Source of the DNA: Medicago truncatula
Taxonomy: Eukaryota > Streptophyta > Magnoliopsida > Fabales > Fabaceae
Direction: 5' to 3'
DNA length: 64,000 nucleotides
Assembly: GCF_003473485.1 (NCBI RefSeq)
Contig: NC_053045.1
Span: 34,694,494 to 34,758,493 of the forward strand
In this document: in pieces, positions 21,418 through 32,660 of the stretch
How positions within the stretch are numbered: the stretch's first letter is position 1
Layout: every line of letters begins with the position of its first letter
Made by a program: the position numbers and the translations under genes
The notes under the pieces: model-generated
Databases searched by the model: none
Seen by the model: only the letters and a program-made list of their open reading frames with translations
What the model was told of the DNA's origin: nothing

Positions 21418-21455
21418 ATTGAAGATGTTGAGAAGGGAAACTCTGGTTCTAATTA
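21418..21455 (-). pseudogene. Tiny DUF241 C-terminal remnant
   Basis: Minus-strand reading gives IRTRVSLLNIFN, the end of the DUF241 signature found in the intact copies. Only ~38 bases survive. It lies next to the LINE ORF1 fragment. Too short to be certain, but the word match within a DUF241 array is persuasive. Confidence 0.5.
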
Positions 21456-21880
21456 GTAATTACCGCTAGCGTCAATGGTTGATAGCTATGTAACATCGAC
21501 ATTTTAGATTATCAGTGTATATGTGCCCACGTGTTAGTGTCGTGTTCGGTATTTGTGTCTAAGATTCGCATATGCATACTCCTCTTAGGAGTGATTTTTA
21601 CCATATATATGGATGGATCCAAGGTTAAGGGTGCAATATCACAAGGTAAAGTGAGAGAGACAATAAAAGAAAAACAATACAAATTTCAATTGAAAATGAG
21701 ACTTTGAAAAATGGTCAAGACTTTGAAATAAAAATTTTACAATTATACATTCATGTCATTTGATGAACTTTTTACCATCGAAGTAACAGGTACATAACAC
21801 ATTATCTACAATTGTATTATACAGAAAAGATGCAATATATGTTGCAAAATTCTAATGCATCTGTTTCATAACTCATTCAA
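21456..21880. other. Intergenic, no gene seen
   Basis: Downstream flank of DUF241 copy 4. No repeat or gene recognised. Confidence 0.4.
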
Positions 21881-22786
21881 CTAGTGATTAAGGATGTTGA
21901 GAAGGGCAACTCTGATTTTAATCAAACGCCTAAACAAAGATTCAAGTCCTTCTTCAAGATCTTGTATGCATGATCCTAAATTCACCAACTTATTTTGCAA
22001 ATTTTCAATGTCACTTGACTTGCTTCTCATGTTGAATGCAAAGAATTCCAAAGCAGTGTCCACTTTTGCAAACTCATTCTCATCTTCACCTTGTGATAAT
22101 GAGTTTGATACCTTTTTGCTATTCATTAGCTTTGATACCAAAGACCAACTACTCCTCTTTGATTGTGTTCCACACATAAAAATCAACAATGATTCAAATA
22201 AAGAAAATGTAATCATTTCAACCTCTTTCAACAAACTAACTGTTGCCACAGTTTGATAGTCTTTATTGCTATTGATACATAAACTGCATTTATTTGCATT
22301 ACCTTTCAAATTTTCCAATGCTTTGAAAATAGCCTTTCTCACCACTTTCCTTGATGTCAAGAATTTCTTAACCTCTATTGTAACCTCAGCTTCACCTCCT
22401 CTCCTTCTTCTTATAATCGATTGAAGTTCACGCGCACACTCTTTCGTGTGAAGTAGTGCGTCTTTTGTCGCTGTGCATGTATCTAGAAGCCTTAATGAGC
22501 CTTCCAAAAACTCATCAACCCATTTCTCTTGGCTTTGTTTGACAAATGCTTCTTGTGTTAGAGGTAGTTGAACCAATTTTTCAATGCATATATGCAAATC
22601 TTGAAGGATGTTTAGTTTGTGGCTGAGGACTAAAGAGGAGGAGGTGGAATCAGAATTACTATTAGCACCTCCTAATCTAGCTAAATGTTCATTGCATTGT
22701 AGAATTATAGGGTGTGGTTTAGAAGGTAAACTATTAGAACGAGCATGGTTATGATGAGATTTAGTGTTTAATGAAGAGAATTCCAT
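21881..22786 (-). CDS. DUF241 domain protein, copy 4
   Basis: A 301-residue single-exon DUF241 protein. N-terminal motif RSNSLPSKPHPIILQCNEHL; body motifs FLEGSLRLLDTCTATKDA, ECARELQSIIRRRRGGE and FLTSRKVVRKAIFKALENLK; C-terminus RLIKIRVALLNILNH. It groups with copy 3. The TATA box is at 22874-22883. All recognisable DUF241 copies in the window are on the minus strand, consistent with growth by tandem duplication. Function unknown; no enzyme motif, membrane segment or targeting signal is visible. Confidence 0.92.
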   Translation of the reverse strand: MEFSSLNTKSHHNHARSNSLPSKPHPIILQCNEHLARLGGANSNSDSTSSSLVLSHKLNILQDLHICIEKLVQLPLTQEAFVKQSQEKWVDEFLEGSLRLLDTCTATKDALLHTKECARELQSIIRRRRGGEAEVTIEVKKFLTSRKVVRKAIFKALENLKGNANKCSLCINSNKDYQTVATVSLLKEVEMITFSLFESLLIFMCGTQSKRSSWSLVSKLMNSKKVSNSLSQGEDENEFAKVDTALEFFAFNMRSKSSDIENLQNKLVNLGSCIQDLEEGLESLFRRLIKIRVALLNILNH

Positions 22787-22873
22787 TTTTTCACAAGAAA
22801 AAAAGTGTTAACTGTTAAGGTGGAATATGTGCAAATGAATTGCTAATTTGCTATCTTTCCTAGGAAATTGATC

Positions 22874-22883
22874 AATATATAAG
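22874..22883 (-). promoter_or_regulatory. TATA box of DUF241 copy 4
   Basis: Gene strand reads CTTATATATTGAT, ~90 bases before the ATG, at the spacing seen for copies 1 and 2. Confidence 0.55.
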
Positions 22884-24784
22884 GGATATGAGACATTAGG
22901 AATCTTATCTTAAAAAATTAAATTTATAAGTTAAATTATAAAGATTGATCTTGACATTTATCAGATTTGTTAGTTATAATGTCTCCCCCACCATATCCTT
23001 ACAACTCATACCACAATTTTTTTATTACTTGTTTATTTTCTAATGATTTTTTAACCATGTTTGGGCCATTTTTTTATGGTTCATTGTATCTTTATTATAC
23101 ATCACACGAGGGACATTGACATTTTCTCTGGTGGTTGCTATTGACATTAATTATATCTTGTCTTTTGTAGAAAATTATTTTATCAACACATCATATTCAT
23201 AGATGCAGGTACTAGCTAGCAAAACTCCAGCTTAACTGGCATGCACCTCTTGGTAATCAATTTTGACTACTTGCCAATGATTATGCTATTAATACTTTTA
23301 TATCACTTTCTAGTAATATGATTATGGCCAATTAAAAAGAACTAAGAAGGTGAGTATAATTTCTCCAATTAAATACAAAAATGCAATGAAAGATATACAA
23401 TTGCATTGTCTTCTGCCTTGTCTTTCTTCCTTATATTTTGGTTTAAGTCAAGCCGGATTCTACTGTGTACCACCTTAAAAATGATAGATGGTTCACATTG
23501 GAATAGTACTTAAGAATTACTCGAAACTTTAGTGACAAACGACAACTCTTTTTAGAAGTAGAAGTTCATGGTTCTCCTCATTCTTATGGTTGAGACGATG
23601 ACCTGATTAGTATTAGTTTGACAAAAACAATTGAGAAAATGAATGTGTTGAGTTTTGAGACACTCATATTCATTTTAGACATACTGTATACAGCGAAAAC
23701 AATTATAATGAACTGGTCGCGAATGAATTATTAGTCTTGGATTTGAAACACAGTGGAAAACAGCTATTGGAAATTAAAAATGAAAAGAAGCGCTACAGTT
23801 ATTATTTAGTCTTTCGTGAGACTTTCGTGAAACATTTTTCGCTTGATCTAGCGTTTTCCTATTTGTTTTCTCTTATTTGTATCGAAGTGACAACAGTCAA
23901 GTCAAAATCTTGTTCATAAAGACGAGGAGGACTGTTAACTTCTACTATTAAAAGGTAATGTCACATATGGAGTTTCGAACAATTTTCAAGTACCGGTCCC
24001 CTGCAAACTAACTATCAAAGTGTTTCTCACAAAGAGAGGAAAAAATAATCCACAGACAAATTTTAGGGATCAGGTGCAATGAAAGTGTTGGATTTTTGTC
24101 TCTGATTGAGTGGAGTTAAGAGGAAGGTACTAAAACATTATTGCTGAATAATTTTTAGTACCGCAAGTTTAAGTTCTGACGGTGATAGTGTACCATAGAT
24201 TTTGATGTTCTGTGAGAGAGATATCATACCATGAGGAAAGTGTCCATTGATTTTATTATCCTCATAATAACAAAAAGACAAGCATCACATTGTTCGTAGT
24301 ATATTAATGAGATTGAGCCCATGACATATAATTGAGGACAATAATATATTTTGTTTATTGCTCAACAACCAATCTAATCAGCTTCAATATTGATCCAAAT
24401 AATTAAGTGGGGTCAATAGAGTCAAATCAATACCTTAATTGAAGTCTACATGTGGCTAGAAATAATATGCATGCGTAAAAAACAAAGATTAGAAAACTAG
24501 ACCAAAACATTTATAAACTGATAAACCAAAACAATTAAGATGATTAACCAAATTAAAACATTTGTTTTGGACATTAATTCCTCAAACTTCTTTATAGCTT
24601 AACTCTTTGGTACTTCAATTTGTTTCCCAACAAGACTTGAATGAATATTTCTAAATATGGAAGTTAGTATTTGAGTATTTGATAATATATAATCATTAGC
24701 AAAAACTATATTAGTTACATTCATGTACAAATATGGGGCACTTTGTATTTACTTAAATGTTGATGGGGTTAAAAATGAATTTAG
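22884..24784. other. Intergenic, no gene seen
   Basis: About 1.9 kb of AT-rich DNA without a supported coding region, clear inverted repeat or recognised transposon. The 60-codon ORF at 23737 is not supported. Confidence 0.45.
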
Positions 24785-25225
24785 TGATTATAGATGAATC
24801 AGAGTGGTAGCAGCAGCTTCTTTGAAGTTGCTGATTATAGACAAAGATCCATTGTCTGTGTTTGAAGATGTTAAAATCAACTCCTTAAATCCCTTGAAAT
24901 TTTCCAAGAACTTTGAACTGTCTCCTGTCTTTTCCTTCGAACCGTTATTCGAAGTTCGGTTATGCTTTCTTTTGATTACAGCAGGATATCTTTAGCAAAG
25001 CTAGAGAACTAGGAGCTTCAGAGACCCTATTAGTAATTCATTCACACATGTTTTGCAAGATTTGTGTGCCAAGGAGTGTTTTATAGCTTGCAACTGAAGA
25101 ATCTTATCAGTGTATTTATGGAAATCATTGAGGTTCCAGCTTATTGATGAGGAGGAGGTGATGATTTCAGAAGCCTTCAGTCTGTGCAGATGCTCATCAT
25201 TTTGTGATATGAAAAGGTTAAAACT
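24785..25225 (-). pseudogene. DUF241 remnant, N-terminal half
   Basis: The minus strand from about 25222 reads ISQNDEHLHRLKASEIITSS, then LNDFHKYTDKILQLQAIKHS and NELLIGSLKLLVL, matching the N-terminal third of copies 1 and 2 (FEDNL, LNDCIGKLLQLP, DLLEGSLRILDI). It meets an internal stop, then continues imperfectly as SKESITELRITVRRKR, the counterpart of SKENMYELQSVIRRKRG. Later segments carry further stops and the C-terminal half is not found. The conserved N-terminal RSNSLPS motif is also missing. A dead copy broken at both ends. Confidence 0.8.
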
Positions 25226-27210
25226 TTATGGAGGATTTCAATTTGGCAGCAAATGTATTGCCTAAACTATACCTAAGTTTTCTTATGCTCTGCTACCATA
25301 TTCTCCATATATTTATTATATTATATAATGGAAAATCTATTGTTGCAGACAAGAGGAATATACTCTTCTCCAAGTGTTACAAAGTTGGCTTAGAATATCA
25401 TCATAACATAGATATGGTTCCTTAGGACACCTTGACACTGTCTGTGAAATGCTTCCTGCAAACCATGCTTCCCAGCTCATTACCAATTTTCAACTCAGAA
25501 ATCTGCCATACACAGGGCTATCTGCGCATGCATGAATCCAACCAAACAGTTTCAGATATAAAATTCAAATCATGTGTTTAACCAGGGCACAATACCACAG
25601 AATTTGGATCTTTTGTCCAGAGCAAAAGAAACCATTCTTATTTTGTTTATTATGCTGTTTACAAACCTCTTCAGTTTGGATAAACAACTTTAATTAGAAA
25701 ATGTTATATTAGTTTATAAAAGGTTGGCAATATTTTCCATTTGGAACATAATTGGTGTATTAGACTCAATGGACCTATCAAGTGGTGCCTGATACTTGCT
25801 ATATACCCAAGATCACTGATAATAATCAAAGTAGATGGTTGTATTTATATTTTTCACTCCTGCAAGCAACAACTATGCCAGATTTCCTTCAAAAAAAAAA
25901 AACTATGCCAGATTGTTGATTGTCATTCCACTACTTTCAAGATTTTCATCATAACATGTTGCTGCATTGGCAAAACACTAAAAAGACCAGAGTATATGCT
26001 GTGCAAGTTGTTACATAAAAATGGAGAATGGTAATAATTGCTTCATACCATTTGGCAATCTAACAAGAACTCCTTATGACTTAAATGCTAACATGTTAAT
26101 AGGAACTCCAATGAAGAAAGATCCAATGAAGAGTAAATAGGTCTCACCATGTGCATATATATTATGCTCATTTAAAAAAAAAAATATTAAAAAAAAGATA
26201 GCAAGAATAACATGAATTTGAAAGGTGTGATCAACTTATACATAGGTAGCAATTTTTTTCTCCAAAGAGGGTCCTTATATAGGGTTCGGCAATTAATAGG
26301 TACCCATTTTTTTTCTCCATTGAGGTAGTACTCCTCATTGAAGATGCCTTAGGTGTGTATACATGATGACTGCAAGTTCACTGCACTATTATAGTCCAGA
26401 GATATGTTGAGCAAGTTGTGTTCATAAAAATGGAAGATGGTAATAATCGTTTCATTTTACTATGCAATAAATTAATCACATAGTTTGAGTAATATATGTA
26501 AATACGATTTCCATTAGCATAAAATAGTCTTTAAGTACCAGAGAAAGTATAAACAAAATTTAAAAGCCAACTTTATACTATTGAAAGTATAAAGTTTAAT
26601 AATATACACATTGCAAGTTTAATAATAGTTTTATTGAATAAAAAGATGACGCATTGAAATCACAAATTATTTTCAGTCATAATACCCAGGTGTAAATATA
26701 AAAATGAGAATGCCACAATTCACATCAGCGAACAAATAAAAATTGGAAAAACAAAATCTTCGGATAATCATTTAATACCATTAGTGACAAGATTTATCGT
26801 AAGGACCTTCGACGATTTACAGGAGTTTATCAAATTTTCAAACTTCAGATTTTGAACATTTCAATAAAATACCGTGACCAAATAAAATAGGTATTCAAAC
26901 TCATAAGCCATCTGACTAGATCATGAACAAAAAACAAAGTGCAACCATCAGAAGTCAGGTTGCAAACTGGTATGGAAAATGAATCTCCAACAAAAGCAGT
27001 TTGACTTAATAAAATAGATCAGAATAAAACTGCCACAAATCCAATCCAAAAACGATCATAGATAGATGTCAAATAAACGATATAAAAAGAATCTCCGGCT
27101 ATGGATTCAGCAAAACTAATACAAGCTTGAAAAATGTGCATCTCAAAGTAGAAAATAACATTACATAGCAACTTCTACTGATACTCTGCAACTTAAAATC
27201 AGTATCACAC
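25226..27210. other. Intergenic and eS25 3' flank
   Basis: 25226-25440 retains a worn version of the DUF241 upstream region (AGACAAGAGGAATAT... against AGACAAGAAGAATAT...). 25980-26040 and 26390-26455 share GCAAGTTGT-CATAAAAATGG then AATGGTAATAAT, a small local duplication. The final few hundred bases probably include the eS25 3' UTR. No gene of its own. Confidence 0.4.
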
Positions 27211-29652
27211 CTAGGTGTTTGTAGCCCTGGTGTAAATCTGCTGACTTGAATGAGCAGACACCAACCTGATTAAACCTTTAGCCATCAAGTCTCTTATTGC
27301 CCTCCTTGCAAGTGATCCATTAATCTGCATAGACCCACAAAAGACATTCCATTATTGATGAATTTAATTGAGATAGAACATTACAAATAGTCACATGCAT
27401 TTGGTATTTGTATTTGACTTGAGTGAATGTGCAAGCAAACAAAGGTGTGCATCACACTAGAATGCTTAGTTAACAGAATATAAAACATACCACAACATTT
27501 TACAATTAAAGTTTTTTACTTAAACCAAATAATACATTAGGCCAAACTTACAAGCAACTGCAGAAACTTAGAATGACAACTAAGACTGCACAAAAATAAA
27601 CTTACAATGCACAAGGAGACTAATGCAAAAACATCACTATAAATGCAGAGGTGGTAATAACAAAATGAAAATAAGAAATCTAAGGCCTCAATAACTTTAT
27701 TAAGACATTTTCCATTATCATTTAAATTTGTGCAGAGATCACTTGTGAATAACTGCAATTTTCGGAAACAGGGAAAATGGCATAAAATTGTAATCATTAT
27801 ATCCAAAATTGCATCATCCATAGCTAACATTTCATCTTCTCTCTATCATAATGGTTCGCTTCGAGAGACGCACATTTTCATATTGGCAAAGCTAAATTAA
27901 GTACATATTTTAGAAAATGAAAATAAAAATGTTTAAACAAAAGCAAATGAGGCCTATATTCTCAGAAACACCTGCAAATACATACTCTACTACAGACATG
28001 AGAGTCTCTTGAAATCTAAACAAATACACAACATCTGAGACTCTAACCAATATGTTCTGTGATTTCTACACTCAAGCCACATTTAGCACAGAAATTCTGG
28101 TTAACATATCCAAAACAATATTAAACAGACCAAAATGCGGATAGAACATATAGGCTAAAAAGTGGAGCTGAAAACTAGTAATGAAAATCATAGGTTCAAA
28201 ATACTAGCCACTTAAACAATATGACAGAAATTAAGAGTCTCTTAAACAACTTATCAGAAAATACGAGCCGCTTTAACAATACAAGAGAATCATTATGTGT
28301 GGAAACCAATTCCACCAATACTAGGACTAAAAAATTTAGATGGAACAAGCATCACTCGACTAGTCTTGAAAAATGATGAGCATCAAGACAGGACAAAGCA
28401 ATAAAAACAGAATAACCACTTTGACAGATCCTAGGTTTAAAAGATTTCCAATGATGCAGTAAAACTCTTACATAAGACAGAATGCTTTGCAACATAATAA
28501 TACACGCATACAATTATTCATCATTATCACAAATCTATCCACAACATAAGAAAAGGCAGTAGTAAAAGAATTACCCTCAAACGATCAGAGAGGACAGAAG
28601 GAGTGATGAGCTTGTATTTGGGTGCTTCAGTTAGGAGCTTGTCATAGGTACCCTGATCAAACAGCACCATGTTGTTCACCTTCTCCTTTTGCTTTCCCTT
28701 GCTCCACTTCTGTTAAAACACAAAAAATGACCCTTAATATCACTCTACCAAATCACATTGTTTAAATCAAAAAAATTTGCATCTTTAATTTTTAAATTAG
28801 CATTAGAAAACAAAGAATTTTCCTTCGGTTTCCAAAGAGATTGTTTAAAATTAAAAAGCAATCATTTTGCAAAAACTAACCTTTACCAGAATGTATAAAG
28901 GCCCTGTTTGGATAAAACAGCTTATAGCATAAGCACTTATTAATTATCATGATTTTGTATAATCTACTTATAAAGGATGTTTGGGTTTATTCATTTGAGC
29001 TTACCCACTATCATAACTTTGTGAGACTGCTTGGAAGAATTTATGAAAACAATTTATGACAACTTTCAAGAGCTTTTTTCATCTTACTATCATAAGTTCT
29101 CCAATAAAGACAACTTATAGCATACACACAAAAAAAAAATTACCATTTGCTATAAAAATAGCTGCTTATACATAAGTGATTATTACAAGTGCATGTGATA
29201 TGAGCTGTTGATCCAAAAAGGCCAAAAATCTAATTTAACTGTTTTTGCATGACCTATTTAAATAAGCTATCTTGGAGAACTTCTGAAAATGAGTTAAAAA
29301 CAGCTTACGAAAAATGTTATAAGCTTATGTAAGTAGATAAACTCAAATAATTCAATCCAAACAGACCCATATAATTGATTGACAGGAGCAGCATCAAACA
29401 ATGAATCAAATCTCAAAATTCATTACTTATAAAACAAATCTAAGTAATTCAGTATTCATTACTTAAAAAGGAGAAAATCGAACCTTCTTCTTCTGTTTGC
29501 CACCGCCAGATTTGGCTGGCTTGGATGAAGGAGGAGGAGCTGCCTTCTTGGGTGCCTGCAAAAAATAACCGACAAAATGAATTACAGAGATGAGTATTGA
29601 GAAGTGTAGAAAGAGATGAAATTGAACTGATGAAGAGAAAGATACACACCAT
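27211..29652 (-). CDS. RPS25: 40S ribosomal protein S25 (eS25)
   Basis: Four coding exons on the minus strand: 29650-29652 (ATG only), 29484-29555, 28575-28709 and 27211-27324, all with GT-AG introns. They give 107 residues, near the usual ~108 of plant eS25. The product is lysine-rich at the N-terminus ([15 protein letters not shown] then [15 protein letters not shown]), followed by the family core [52 protein letters not shown] and the C-terminal [10 protein letters not shown]. It is a small-subunit protein near the mRNA exit/IRES-contact area of the ribosome. The first intron directly follows the initiator ATG, a layout seen in several plant ribosomal protein genes. The intron between exons 2 and 3 contains a MITE (28901-29368). 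The promoter has TATA, telo-box and site II motifs. All exons are in frame and nothing looks broken. Confidence 0.95.
28901..29368. mobile_element. MITE inside an eS25 intron
   Basis: Begins GGCCCTGTTTGGATAAAACA and ends AATCCAAACAGACCC, an inverted pair of a very common legume MITE terminus. Internal CTTATAGCATAAGCACTTAT-type words recur in both orientations. It sits wholly within the intron between eS25 exons 2 and 3. No convincing target duplication could be read, so the ends are approximate and the superfamily is open. Confidence 0.65.
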
Positions 29653-29723
29653 GATTTCGGTTGAGAGGGAGGAGCAGGTCTGAGACGGAGGCGCGAGCTG
29701 CTATGCTATCAGCGGAGACGATG

Positions 29724-29831
29724 AAACCCTAGATTTCTTAGAAGAAAGATGCTTTTTATATTGGCTTCTTAAAGCTACGTCGTTTGGACCTTGTTTTCTT
29801 TTGGGCCGTGAGGCATTTAACGTACTGGGCC
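29724..29831 (-). promoter_or_regulatory. eS25 promoter: telo-box, TATA, two site II motifs
   Basis: Upstream of the ATG (29652) lie, in order away from the gene, a telo-box AAACCCTA (plus strand, 29724-29731), a TATA-like TATAAAAA on the gene strand (about 29753-29760), and two TGGGCC site II elements (29802-29807 and 29826-29831). The combination of telo-box and site II elements is established for plant ribosomal protein genes and supports coordinated expression in growing cells. Confidence 0.65.
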
Positions 29832-29943
29832 TAGGTGTATGTCTCAGTTTTCATTTGATGATTGCTGTTTACACTCAACAAAGGCTTAAACACACCAGAA
29901 AAAAAAAACATAAATGTTCATCGATAGTTAACTGCTGTCGGTT

Positions 29944-30180
29944 AAAATTCATTGAGTGAAGTGTAAACAACATCCTTATTTTTATTTTAAAGCAGGTCCA
30001 AATGTCCAATAGAGTTTTTTTGTCACACTCGTACACTTTTAAATGTGAAGCTGGAAAATATTCATTCACTAGTAATAGTAATATAATCATATTTTACACA
30101 AATATTTAATCATAGGAAGAAAAAAATATTATGTAGTAAGTTTAGTTTTTATACTTTAAAGATTGTAGTAGTTTTAAATG
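29944..30180. repeat. 240-bp direct repeat, left copy
   Basis: Near-identical to 31593-31826 in the same orientation: AAATTCATTGAGTGAAGTG, CAGGTCCAAATGTCCAATAG, and the long shared tail ending GATTGTAGTAGTTTTA. The intervening 1.4 kb holds a hairpin, a transposase-like fragment and a tandem repeat. Confidence 0.85.
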
Positions 30181-30339
30181 CGAATGCTGGAGTCCTGCCG
30201 ATTAACAAGTTTGAATTGCCCCATCCAGAGTAAGACAATTGTTGCAGTTAGACGTTTGTTTGTACCTCCCAACTACAACAATTGTCTTACCTTTGAATGG
30301 GGTAAATTCAAACTTGCCAAGCAGCAGGACTCCAATATT
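30181..30339. repeat. Imperfect hairpin, ~69-base arms, 21-base loop
   Basis: 30181-30249 and 30271-30339 are reverse complements with scattered differences. Shared blocks are TGGAGTCCTGC, CAAGTTTGAA, CCCCAT and TAAGACAATTGTTG. Several differences are transitions that would leave G:U pairs in one RNA strand. If transcribed, it would fold into a long stem with a short loop, like a young MIRNA or siRNA-producing hairpin. No promoter was identified, so an RNA gene is not claimed. Confidence 0.7.
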
Positions 30340-30373
30340 CGACCGGCATTCCCAATGTCCCAATGTTCCGTAC

Positions 30374-30725
30374 CTAATGACGATCTTCTGGCGGAATCAA
30401 GTTGTTGATGATATCTTCAGTTGATCTTAGCAACGTTACCCGCATATCGATCCACTGGAACATGTTGTGCTCCCAAAATATGTTCGTCACGTTTTTGTCG
30501 TTCGTTAATTCCACCCAAGTGAATGAAACTCTCCCCTCGTCGAGCGTTGGACGTTTATATCGAACGTGTTCCACCCTCCTTGTGTCTCTGGGGTTGACTC
30601 CTTGGTTGAATTCAGTCAGTTCATTCTTGAGACCTCTTAACGTTACACCAAGGTACCGAATCTTCAACCTCTGAGGTTCTCCGCCGTTGAATTATGCATG
30701 AACGTCGATCCACCCGGCCATTGTT
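30374..30725 (-). pseudogene. Transposon-derived coding fragment
   Basis: From an ATG at about 30723 the minus strand reads MAGWIDVHA, a stop, then FNGGEPQRLKIRYLGVTLRG and onward to a stop at 30374, with RVEHVRYKRPTLDEGRVSFT, VTNIFWEHNMFQWIDMRVTL and IIPPEDRH-like end NNLIPPEDRH. The layout (a small beta-rich domain at the very N-terminus, then nothing) resembles the N-terminal domain of legume Mutator-like transposases, but this is by impression only. It contains an in-frame stop ten codons after the ATG and lacks any catalytic or zinc-finger region. It lies between the two 240-bp direct repeats. Confidence 0.4.
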
Positions 30726-30854
30726 TCAAATCTACAAAATTATAAATTAAAAATAATCAATGAAAAACTCATTCACACACTTGTAGTGAAAATTTGACAT
30801 AAACCCTAAAAATCTTAAACAAACCCTAAAAAAATTGTAAAAATTTGAAAAAAA

Positions 30855-31235
30855 AAATATAAATTTAAGCAATATAACTTCATTATAACAGGTATTCATA
30901 ATATATGTTAATAGCATTTCAGATCTACAACATAACTATATTAAAAACAAAAATTCAAACCCTATAAAATTTATAAAATTAAAAAATATATGTATATATA
31001 AATTTAAGCAATATAACTTCATTATAACAGATATTCATAATATATGTTAATAGCATTTCAGATCTACAACATAACTATATTAAAAAAAAAAATCAAACCC
31101 TAAAAAATTTATAAAAGTCAAAAAAAAATATAAATTTAAGTAATATAACTTCATTATAACAGGTATTCATAATATATGTTAACATCATTTAAGATCTACA
31201 ACATAACTATATTAAAAATAAAAATTCAAAATTTA
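30855..31235. repeat. Tandem repeat, three units of ~135 bp
   Basis: The stretch TATAAATTTAAGCAATATAACTTCATTATAACAGGTATTCATAATATATGTTAA-type unit (cited here only by its start TATAAATTTAAGCAATATAA) occurs near 30860, 30997 and 31130, each followed by AGATCTACAACATAACTATA. Divergence between units is low, so the expansion looks recent. No coding capacity. Confidence 0.8.
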
Positions 31236-31592
31236 ATAATTAAACAACAACTAAAATTATAAACATATAAACACATATACTAACTAAAATGTATGACAAT
31301 AGCATAAGTGACAACTTACTTGTGATTTAGTGGAATTTTTTTTGGATGATTTGGTAGTATTTTTTTAGAGAGAGTGAAAATTTAAGAGAAAGATAGTGAT
31401 GATGGAATAAGTGTCTGGAATTATGGCCACTGACTTGAATTTATCACGAACACAACGGCAGTTAACAACCGCTGGAAACCAGCGGCAGTTAACTGCCGGC
31501 GCATGGCCTAACAGTTGTTAACGGCCGGTGCGGGTAAAAGCGTCATTTACTTGTGTTAATAGGAAATATTCATTATCAAAAAAGCAATTTTC

Positions 31593-31826
31593 AAAATTCA
31601 TTGAGTGAAGTGTAAACAACATTGTTCTTTTTATTTTCAAGCAGGTCCAAATGTCCAATAGAGTTTTTTTGTCACACTCGTAGACTTTTAAATGTGAAGC
31701 TGGAAAAAGATTCATTCACCAGTAATAGTAATATAATCATATTTTACACAAATATTTAATTATAGGAAGAAAAAAAAAATTATGTAGTAAGTTTAGTTTT
31801 TTTACTTTAAAGATTGTAGTAGTTTT
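31593..31826. repeat. 240-bp direct repeat, right copy
   Basis: Second copy of 29944-30180. Immediately after its end (GTAGTTTTA) a MITE begins at about 31828. Confidence 0.85.
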
Positions 31827-31827
31827 A

Positions 31828-32325
31828 GGCTTTGTTTGGGAGTTTGAAGGGTAGGGAAATGAAGGTTTTGTTAGGATGAGATGAGATTAGAGAAATCTTT
31901 CAAAAAAAATTGAGAGAGTGTTTTTCTTTATTTGATGGTGGCCGGGGTTTGAACTCCGGACATTATATATAGTTATGCATTGTCTCTACTATTTAAGTTA
32001 AGCTTTACAAGGAGGATATAGAGTGTTTTCTAGTAAATGATAAAAGAATACTTTTAATTAATATACTTTTAATTTTGCGAGTATCATAACAATATATATT
32101 GTATTTGGAAAACTTACTAAAACCTTCTTTCAATACAATTTTGTAATCCTTTCAAATTGGATGAATTTTCTATATTAAAGAAAACTAAGTTTTCGATGCC
32201 TTTCTACCAAAAAAAAAAAAAACTAAGTTCCTCAAAACCTTCATCTCTCAGAGTTTTTCTTTCTTTCTTCTTTTATTTTTAAGCCCTCACTTTCCCTCCC
32301 CTTCAGACTCCCTCACAAACCTTAA
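31828..32325. mobile_element. MITE with GTTTGGGAGTTTG-type termini
   Basis: Left end GGCTTTGTTTGGGAGTTTGA; right end in reverse complement AAGGTTTGTGAGGGAGTCTG. The two ends agree over ~40 bases with mismatches and are followed inward by purine-rich / pyrimidine-rich mirror tracts. Inside, at about 31940-32020, is a piece reading GTGGCCGGGGTTTGAACTCC, the B-box region of a tRNA-derived SINE like the one at 48865, so one element may have inserted into the other. No clean target duplication seen. Confidence 0.6.
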
Positions 32326-32651
32326 TTTTGAATAGAGAACATGGCCTCTACCTACCATGATTCCTTTCCACAACATAGCTCACAATTTGTTCTCGTTACT
32401 CGTATGAAGGACAAGTCTTTGCTCACTGCTTGTTCTTTCTTCAATGTGTGTCCCATCGTCTATTCGATCTATAAAGGAACTATGACCACCGTTTCCCTGT
32501 AAACATATGGCTCTAAGATAAAGCGTCTTAGAAAACCCATAGGTTAATTATTGAAATTATTTTTGATAACATGTCCCATTGTCCCAATTTATCAATCGGA
32601 ATGATTCATTAATGATCATAACACTTCAACTCATTAGTTGATAACCTAGCT
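32326..32651. other. Intergenic, no gene seen
   Basis: Starts with an ATG-containing stretch (32341) that stays open only briefly. No family resemblance and no clear repeat. Confidence 0.4.
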
Positions 32652-32660
32652 ATTAAATAA

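Noticed and set aside
20215-21455. A single broken DUF241 gene joining the promoter-like stretch and the tiny C-terminal remnant
   Set aside because: For a minus-strand gene the promoter must lie at higher coordinates than the C-terminus; here the order is reversed, so they are from different copies.
25741-26034. 97-codon plus-strand ORF with several cysteines
   Set aside because: Considered as an NCR-like peptide, but there is no signal peptide of that type and the cysteine spacing is irregular.
30855-31235. CRISPR-like array
   Set aside because: The units are ~135 bp, adjacent without unique spacers, in a plant nuclear genome: an ordinary tandem repeat.
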